A stretch of DNA of 64,000 nucleotides from an uncultured Duncaniella sp. (GTDB taxonomy: Bacteria > Bacteroidota > Bacteroidia > Bacteroidales > Muribaculaceae): the NCBI GenBank assembly GCA_910589485.1, contig CAJUSW010000006.1, positions 1 to 64,000 on the forward strand, read 5' to 3'. This document shows, piece by piece, positions 59,606 through 64,000 of this stretch. Each line of letters starts with the position of its first letter. The first letter of the stretch is position 1. The notes below the pieces were generated by a model. It saw only the letters and a list, made by a program, of their open reading frames with translations. It did not search any database and had not been told where the DNA came from. The translations under genes were made by a program, and so were the position numbers.

Positions 59606-59612
59606 CAAATGA

Positions 59613-60788
59613 TTACTGCTGAGCCTGCTCGGCGGGAGCCTGCTGGGGAGCGGCATTGGCGTCGGTGGGGTTGATCACCATACCGTCCTGGAGCTTGGTG
59701 CCCACGCCCTCAACGGCGATGCGGTCGCCTGCCTTGAGGCCCGAGGTCACCACGAATGTCTTGCCGTCGGAGATGTTCTCGACGGTGACGGGGGTGGATA
59801 CCACCTTGTTGGAGTCGTTCACAACGTAGGCGAAGCGACGGTCCTGAAGCTCAAATGTAGCCTTCTGCGGGATCACGATCACGCCCTCCTTCATGTTGGG
59901 GAGGATCACCTGGCCGGTGGATCCGCTGCGGAGCACACCCTCGGGGTTGTTGAAGAGGGCACGCACGCTCGATGAACCGGTGTTGTTGTCGATCACGCCC
60001 GACACGGTGGCTACCTTACCCTCTATGGGGTAGATGGAGCCGTCGCTGAGCTTGAGCTGAACGGCGGGCATGGCCTTGATGGCAGCCTCGACCGAACCCT
60101 TGCCGTTGCCCGAGAGAGCGAGCAGATCTTTCTCGGTGAGCGAGAAGTAGGCATATACCTGTGAGTTGTCGCTCACAGTGGTGAGGGGCTGGGCCGACGA
60201 GGGGCTTGCGAGCGAGCCCTCACGGTTGGGGATCTGGCCTACAACGCCGTCGCTGGGCGAGGTCACTGTGGTGTAGGCGAGGTTCTTCTGAGCGTTCACA
60301 AGAGCTGCCTTGGCTGTGGCGAGCTGAGCGTTGGCCTGGTCGAGAGAGTTCTGGGCCAGCTGATATTCGTACTGCGAGATGATGTTCTTGTCGAGAAGTG
60401 CTTTCTTGGAGTCGGCGGTCATCTTGGCTGTGTTCACGGCGGTCTGTGCCGAGTTGAGAGCCGCACGGGCCTGATCGACAGCTGCCTGGAACTGTACCTG
60501 GTCGAGGGTGAAGAGCACCTGGCCCTTGCGCACGCGCTGTCCCTCGTCGACATGTACCTTGGTGATGAATCCGGTTACCTGGGGACGGATGTCGATGTCG
60601 GTCTTACCCTTGATGGTGGCGGGGAAGGTCGACTGCAGATCCACGCTCTCGGGAGCGAGAGTGATGGTGGCGATGGCGGGAGCCGGCATCTGACCCTGTT
60701 GCTGCTGGTTGCCTGAGCAGGAGGCGAGTGCGGCCGTTGCGATGAGCGCGGCCATGCTGCTCATTTTAATTGACGAGATTGGTTTCAT
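59613..60788 (-). CDS. RND efflux periplasmic adaptor, lipoprotein
   Basis: 391 residues. Lipobox ALASC after the signal (ATG 60764, codon 9, is an alternative start). Then membrane-proximal, barrel, lipoyl and alpha-hairpin domains of the AcrA type: VTGFITKVHVDEGQRVRKGQ, a long helical hairpin with QARAALNSAQTAVNTAKM, and the returning half AYTTVTSPSDGVVGQIPNRE. The C-terminus is Ala/Gln-rich. First gene of the pump operon; no TetR-type repressor is adjacent. Minus-strand TACCTTTG lies at 60893-60900. Confidence 0.94.
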   Translation of the reverse strand: MKPISSIKMSSMAALIATAALASCSGNQQQQGQMPAPAIATITLAPESVDLQSTFPATIKGKTDIDIRPQVTGFITKVHVDEGQRVRKGQVLFTLDQVQFQAAVDQARAALNSAQTAVNTAKMTADSKKALLDKNIISQYEYQLAQNSLDQANAQLATAKAALVNAQKNLAYTTVTSPSDGVVGQIPNREGSLASPSSAQPLTTVSDNSQVYAYFSLTEKDLLALSGNGKGSVEAAIKAMPAVQLKLSDGSIYPIEGKVATVSGVIDNNTGSSSVRALFNNPEGVLRSGSTGQVILPNMKEGVIVIPQKATFELQDRRFAYVVNDSNKVVSTPVTVENISDGKTFVVTSGLKAGDRIAVEGVGTKLQDGMVINPTDANAAPQQAPAEQAQQ

Positions 60789-60892
60789 TGTTACGTTTTC
60801 GTCTTTGTTTATTATACCTACTTTTATGTGATTTTTGTATTTTATTCGATATGGATAATCCCTCGTAAGTGGTTTTTAGCCAAAAATTCACG

Positions 60893-60900
60893 CAAAGGTA
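60893..60900 (-). promoter_or_regulatory. Efflux operon promoter, -7 element
   Basis: CAAAGGTA on the plus strand is TACCTTTG on the minus strand, 105 bases before the adaptor ATG. Confidence 0.68.
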
Positions 60901-61089
60901 CAATTAAAAATTACGATTTTGGAAAAACGTATCAATTTTTTTTGACTTTTTAGCCTTGCAGTCCCATTTTTTGTACCTTTTGACCAATATTAAGCTTTTC
61001 AGAACGTATAAAAGTCTTTTCATTATCTAACAATTGTGAACGTGCTCACTCTGATGGCTCCGTTTTATGGATTTATCTGAAATTTTTGT

Positions 61090-61097
61090 TACATTTG
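61090..61097 (+). promoter_or_regulatory. DUF4199 gene promoter, -7 element
   Basis: TACATTTG fits TAnnTTTG and lies 17 bases before ATG 61115. Confidence 0.68.
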
Positions 61098-61114
61098 CAC
61101 CTTAATTATAATAC

Positions 61115-61648
61115 ATGACTATTCAATCTCCCTATCGCCGTGGGGCCGATGATGGCCTGTGGTTTGGTCTCTACCTCTCGGTGATGTTCTTTTCTTCGAT
61201 ACTTTCGGGGCGGGTGGCGATGCTCTCGTTGCTCTCGCTCGTGCTTGTGGTGTGCGTGCCTGTGGTGATCTACTTTTTCATGCGCGCCTACGACCGTCGG
61301 CTCGGGCCGGCCGGGACATTTCCCATGCTGTGGATGCAGGGGGTGGTGATATTCTTCTGCGGAATGCTCATCGCCGGCTGTGCGCTGGTGGTGTACATGA
61401 AGTGGATCGAGCCCGATTTCGTGATAGGGCAGATACGCCAGGTGGCGGCCCTTAAGGGGACGTTGCCCGACTCGGGCGTGGAGACCGCCGCCGAGGTGGC
61501 CTCCAATATGCTCGAAGCCAACTTCATCCCCACGCCCATCGACATAGTGGTCGAGCTGATGATGCTCGCCATCTTCACAGGCTCGCTGCTGTCGATGCTC
61601 CTGAGCGGGATTTTTGCCGTGAGGCGCCGTCGGCGCATCTATGGCTGA
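61115..61648 (+). CDS. DUF4199 membrane protein
   Basis: 177 residues with four hydrophobic helices (FGLYLSVMFFSSIL; SLLSLVLVVCVPVVIYFFM; VVIFFCGMLIAGCALVVYM; VELMMLAIFTGSLLSMLLSG) and a basic end (RRRRRIYG). DUF4199 proteins regularly precede a GT2 gene in Bacteroidota, as here, so a link to that membrane glycosyltransferase is inferred. Function unknown. Confidence 0.85.
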   Translation: MTIQSPYRRGADDGLWFGLYLSVMFFSSILSGRVAMLSLLSLVLVVCVPVVIYFFMRAYDRRLGPAGTFPMLWMQGVVIFFCGMLIAGCALVVYMKWIEPDFVIGQIRQVAALKGTLPDSGVETAAEVASNMLEANFIPTPIDIVVELMMLAIFTGSLLSMLLSGIFAVRRRRRIYG

Positions 61649-61779
61649 TGCCGCTTTCGTGAGTCCCGCCTCCTGTCCGCCGATCTCTCCCCCCCCCAGA
61701 TGCCTCTCTCCACAACCTCGATCATAAAAACCTTATTTTAAGCCCCGGCGCTCTTGCCACCGGGCTTGAACCAGAAAAT

Positions 61780-62742
61780 ATGGATATATCAGTAATAGTG
61801 CCTCTGTACAACGAGGCAGAATCACTCCCCGAACTCACGGCCTGGATTGACCGTGTGATGAAGGCCCATGACTTCAGTTACGAGGTGATACTCGTGGACG
61901 ATGGATCGACCGACGGTTCATGGGATGTGATACACCGCCTCGCGGCCGAGAATCCGGCCCTGCGCGGGGTATCGTTCCGCCGAAACTATGGCAAGTCGCC
62001 GGCTCTCAACACCGGTTTCGGTCTCGCTTCGGGCGACGTGGTGATCACCATGGATGCCGACCTGCAGGACTCGCCCGACGAGATTCCGGAACTGTACCGC
62101 ATGATAATGCGCGATGGGTATGACCTGGTGTCGGGGTGGAAGAAGAAGCGTTACGATCCGCTATCCAAGACCATTCCCACTAAGCTGTTCAATGCAACGG
62201 CTCGCCGTGTGAGCGGCATAAAGAATCTCCATGACTTCAACTGCGGACTCAAGGCCTATCGCCTGGAGGTGGTGAAGCATATCGAGGTGTATGGCGACAT
62301 GCACCGCTACATCCCTTATCTGGCCAAGAACGCTGGATTTGACCGCATAGGCGAGAAGGTGGTGCAGCATCAGGCCAGAAAGTATGGCAAGACCAAGTTT
62401 GGCCTGGACCGTTTCGTCAACGGTTATCTCGACCTGGCCACGTTGTGGTTCACCGGCAAGTTCGGGGCCAAGCCGATGCACTTCTTCGGTCTGCTCGGCT
62501 CGCTGATGTTCATAATCGGTTTCATAGCCGTTCTTGTGGTGGGATTCGGCAAGCTCTACGACATGTGGCAGGGCAATCCCTACCGTCTCGTCACCGAGTC
62601 GCCTTACTTCTATCTCTCGCTCACCATGATGCTCATGGGTACCATGCTGTTTCTCACGGGATTCATAGGCGAGCTGGTGGTGCGCAACTCCCCTTCCCGC
62701 AACCATTATGAAATCAAGGGCCGGATAGGGGAAGGCGAATGA
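61780..62742 (+). CDS. Membrane-associated family 2 glycosyltransferase (GtrB/DPM1-like)
   Basis: 320 residues. Starts MDISVIVPLYNEAESLPEL, with nucleotide-binding Asp in VILVDDGSTDG and the DxD-type motif TMDADLQDSPDEIP. Two C-terminal transmembrane helices (GLLGSLMFIIGFIAVLVVGF; LSLTMMLMGTMLFLTGFIGE) match the polyprenyl-phosphate glycosyltransferase type that charges undecaprenyl phosphate with a sugar. Acceptor and sugar are not determined. A run of nine C (61689-61697) lies in the preceding gap. Confidence 0.93.
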   Translation: MDISVIVPLYNEAESLPELTAWIDRVMKAHDFSYEVILVDDGSTDGSWDVIHRLAAENPALRGVSFRRNYGKSPALNTGFGLASGDVVITMDADLQDSPDEIPELYRMIMRDGYDLVSGWKKKRYDPLSKTIPTKLFNATARRVSGIKNLHDFNCGLKAYRLEVVKHIEVYGDMHRYIPYLAKNAGFDRIGEKVVQHQARKYGKTKFGLDRFVNGYLDLATLWFTGKFGAKPMHFFGLLGSLMFIIGFIAVLVVGFGKLYDMWQGNPYRLVTESPYFYLSLTMMLMGTMLFLTGFIGELVVRNSPSRNHYEIKGRIGEGE

Positions 62743-62805
62743 AGCCTGACTCCGCGGTCCCCCACTGTTTATAGACACACTTCTACACAATCTCAAAAAA
62801 TATCA

Positions 62806-63336
62806 ATGGACGCTTATCCTGAATTCTATAACCTCTCCCTCTCCCGCTATTCATGCCGCAACTATTCGCCGGCACCCGTGCCCGAGGATACCCTCGCAGC
62901 TGTGCTTGATGCGGCGCGCCTGGCTCCATCGGCCTGCAACCGACAGCCGTGGCTGTTCATCGTGGCCGATGCCGACGATGAGCGCGAGGCCGTTCAGTCG
63001 AGCTATGCACGCGAATGGATACGCACGGCTCCACATTATATCATAGCCTGCGGACTTCACGATGAGGCATGGCACCGCGCGGCCGACGGCAAGGACCACA
63101 CCGATGTGGATGTGTCGATAGCTGTGGAGCATCTGTGCCTCGCAGCTTCGGCCATGCATCTGGGCACATGCTGGGTGTGCAATTTCGACACCGAGGTGAT
63201 CAGAAAGGCTTTCCGGTTGCCCGACAGCATGGAACCGGTGGCTATCATCCCCATAGGATTTCCCGCTGAGGGGACCGAGGCTCCCGCCAAGACCCGCAAA
63301 CCGCTCTCGGAAATCGTGAGAAGGGGTAAGTTTTGA
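62806..63336 (+). CDS. Nitroreductase family protein
   Basis: 176 residues, FMN-dependent NAD(P)H reductase fold of the short type: SRYSCRNYSPAPVPEDTL, AARLAPSACNRQPWLFIV for FMN binding, LGTCWVCNF, and PIGFPAEG. Physiological substrate unknown. 63 bases after the glycosyltransferase. Confidence 0.92.
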   Translation: MDAYPEFYNLSLSRYSCRNYSPAPVPEDTLAAVLDAARLAPSACNRQPWLFIVADADDEREAVQSSYAREWIRTAPHYIIACGLHDEAWHRAADGKDHTDVDVSIAVEHLCLAASAMHLGTCWVCNFDTEVIRKAFRLPDSMEPVAIIPIGFPAEGTEAPAKTRKPLSEIVRRGKF

Positions 63337-63363
63337 AACAGGATTGAACAAACACGCTCGAAA

Positions 63364-64000
63364 TTGAGACATCTATTCTCCATATTGCTGACACTCGCTG
63401 TCCTTTCCACGGCAGTGACCGGGTGTAACACCACCGGCTGTACCGACAATCAGAACTCGGTGCCCCTTGCCGGATTCTACTCCATCTCCACTCTGGAGAA
63501 GGTGGCCATCGACTCGCTTGCCATAAGCGGGGTGGGTGCGCCCAACGACTCACTGCTCGTGGGGCCGTCGCAGGCCGCATCGCAGGTGTATCTTCCTTTC
63601 CGTGCGGCCGACAATGCCACCACGTTTGTGATCAAGTACATGCAGAAGCATCTGGCGGAGCAGGGGGTCGAGGACAGGATCACGTTCTATTACGAGTCAA
63701 TGCCTTTCTTTGCCTCGGAGGAGTGCGGGGCGATGTATCATTACCGCATCACGCGTGTGTCGCACACGGTGAATATACTCGACTCGGTGGGGGTGTCGGA
63801 CTCGCTCATCACAAATATCGAGCGTTCGACCATAGGGCTCTATTTCCGCATCGCCGAGCCTGATCCCGACGAACCGGGCACCGATGAGCCCGGAACGGAT
63901 ACGCCCGATCCTGACAATCCCGAGAATCCCGATCCGGAGAACCCTGATCCTGACAATCCTGATCCCGACAATCCGGGCACTGATGAGCCACGCACCGATA
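63364..64000 (+). CDS. DUF6452-like lipoprotein, 3' end beyond window
   Basis: At least 212 residues and still open at the window end. TTG 63364 is the only plausible start (an in-frame stop lies at 63334-63336) and opens a lipoprotein signal RHLFSILLTLAVLSTAVTGC. Then CTDNQNSVPLAGFYS, EKVAIDSLAISGVGAPNDSL and YYESMPFFASEECGAMYHYR match the Bacteroidota DUF6452 pattern. From about residue 165 the protein turns into a low-complexity Pro/Asp/Glu/Asn tail (PDPDNPENPDPENPDPDN..). Function unknown. Confidence 0.78.
   Translation, partial: MRHLFSILLTLAVLSTAVTGCNTTGCTDNQNSVPLAGFYSISTLEKVAIDSLAISGVGAPNDSLLVGPSQAASQVYLPFRAADNATTFVIKYMQKHLAEQGVEDRITFYYESMPFFASEECGAMYHYRITRVSHTVNILDSVGVSDSLITNIERSTIGLYFRIAEPDPDEPGTDEPGTDTPDPDNPENPDPENPDPDNPDPDNPGTDEPRTD

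Larger units (their letters stand above)
60789..61114. other. Divergent intergenic region
   Basis: AT-rich, with no gene. It contains one promoter per direction (60893-60900 minus, 61090-61097 plus). No convincing inverted-repeat operator was noticed. Confidence 0.6.

Overview
The window is chromosomal DNA from a Bacteroidota bacterium, almost certainly order Bacteroidales. The evidence is two SusC/SusD outer-membrane uptake pairs, many Bacteroidota-type -7 promoter elements (TAnnTTTG), and gene neighbourhoods typical of the group: DUF4492-cydA-cydB, coaX-OMP-lptC-CNNM, psd-pssA-DUF4834 and DUF4199-GT2. It is GC-rich for the group. A gut Muribaculaceae-like member is a plausible but weak family-level guess. 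Most of the window is housekeeping and envelope biology.

Layout. 1-106: the 3' end of a 5S rRNA and the rRNA operon terminator. 0.25-5.1 kb: rpsA, purU and glmS, each with its own promoter. 5.2-9.9 kb: a two-gene SusD/SusC operon. 10-13.6 kb: the ABC-F factor EttA, a possibly leaderless Crp/Fnr regulator, an SDR and an orphan nucleotidyltransferase. 13.7-15.6 kb: a repeat-rich island bounded by inverted repeats, carrying one odd terminase-ATPase-like gene. 15.6-23.2 kb (minus): parC, a DUF3316 protein, an S41 peptidase, DUF4492, cydA and cydB, all co-directional. 23.4-28.9 kb: a GH106-like/esterase fusion and an outer-membrane barrel, the barrel bracketed by two MITE-like repeats. 29-30.6 kb: an ECF sigma, membrane anti-sigma and DUF4252 operon. 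30.8-37.2 kb (minus): inositol-phosphate synthase, a coaX/OMP/LptC/CNNM operon and a DivIC operon. 37.6-46.2 kb: a SusC/SusD/DUF4843/PKD-like operon followed by a TlpA-type thioredoxin. 46.3-48.6 kb: an Ala-rich helical protein, rubrerythrin, repeats and a HIT protein. 48.8-54.5 kb (minus): a FadL-like porin, psd-pssA-DUF4834, a phosphatase with cytidine deaminase, and an LpxA homologue. 54.7-60.8 kb (minus): a tripartite RND efflux operon. 61.1-64 kb: DUF4199, a GT2, a nitroreductase and a DUF6452 lipoprotein running off the end.

How the genes work together. SusC/D pairs and barrels handle outer-membrane import. cydAB gives oxygen scavenging or nanaerobic respiration, and rubrerythrin handles peroxide. 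psd/pssA and inositol-phosphate synthase feed polar lipid headgroups. LptC and LpxA serve LPS, and the RND system exports toxic compounds.

The least ordinary material is non-coding. There is a roughly 160-bp structured repeat in three copies whose stems show compensatory changes, a MITE-like family with imperfect terminal inverted repeats and apparent TA ends, an inverted-repeat-bounded island with a degenerate terminase-like gene, short tandem repeats in leaders and intercistronic gaps, and a hairpin plus GGTTA-repeat motif downstream of three minus-strand genes. No CRISPR array, tRNA gene or recognisable transposase or integrase was seen.
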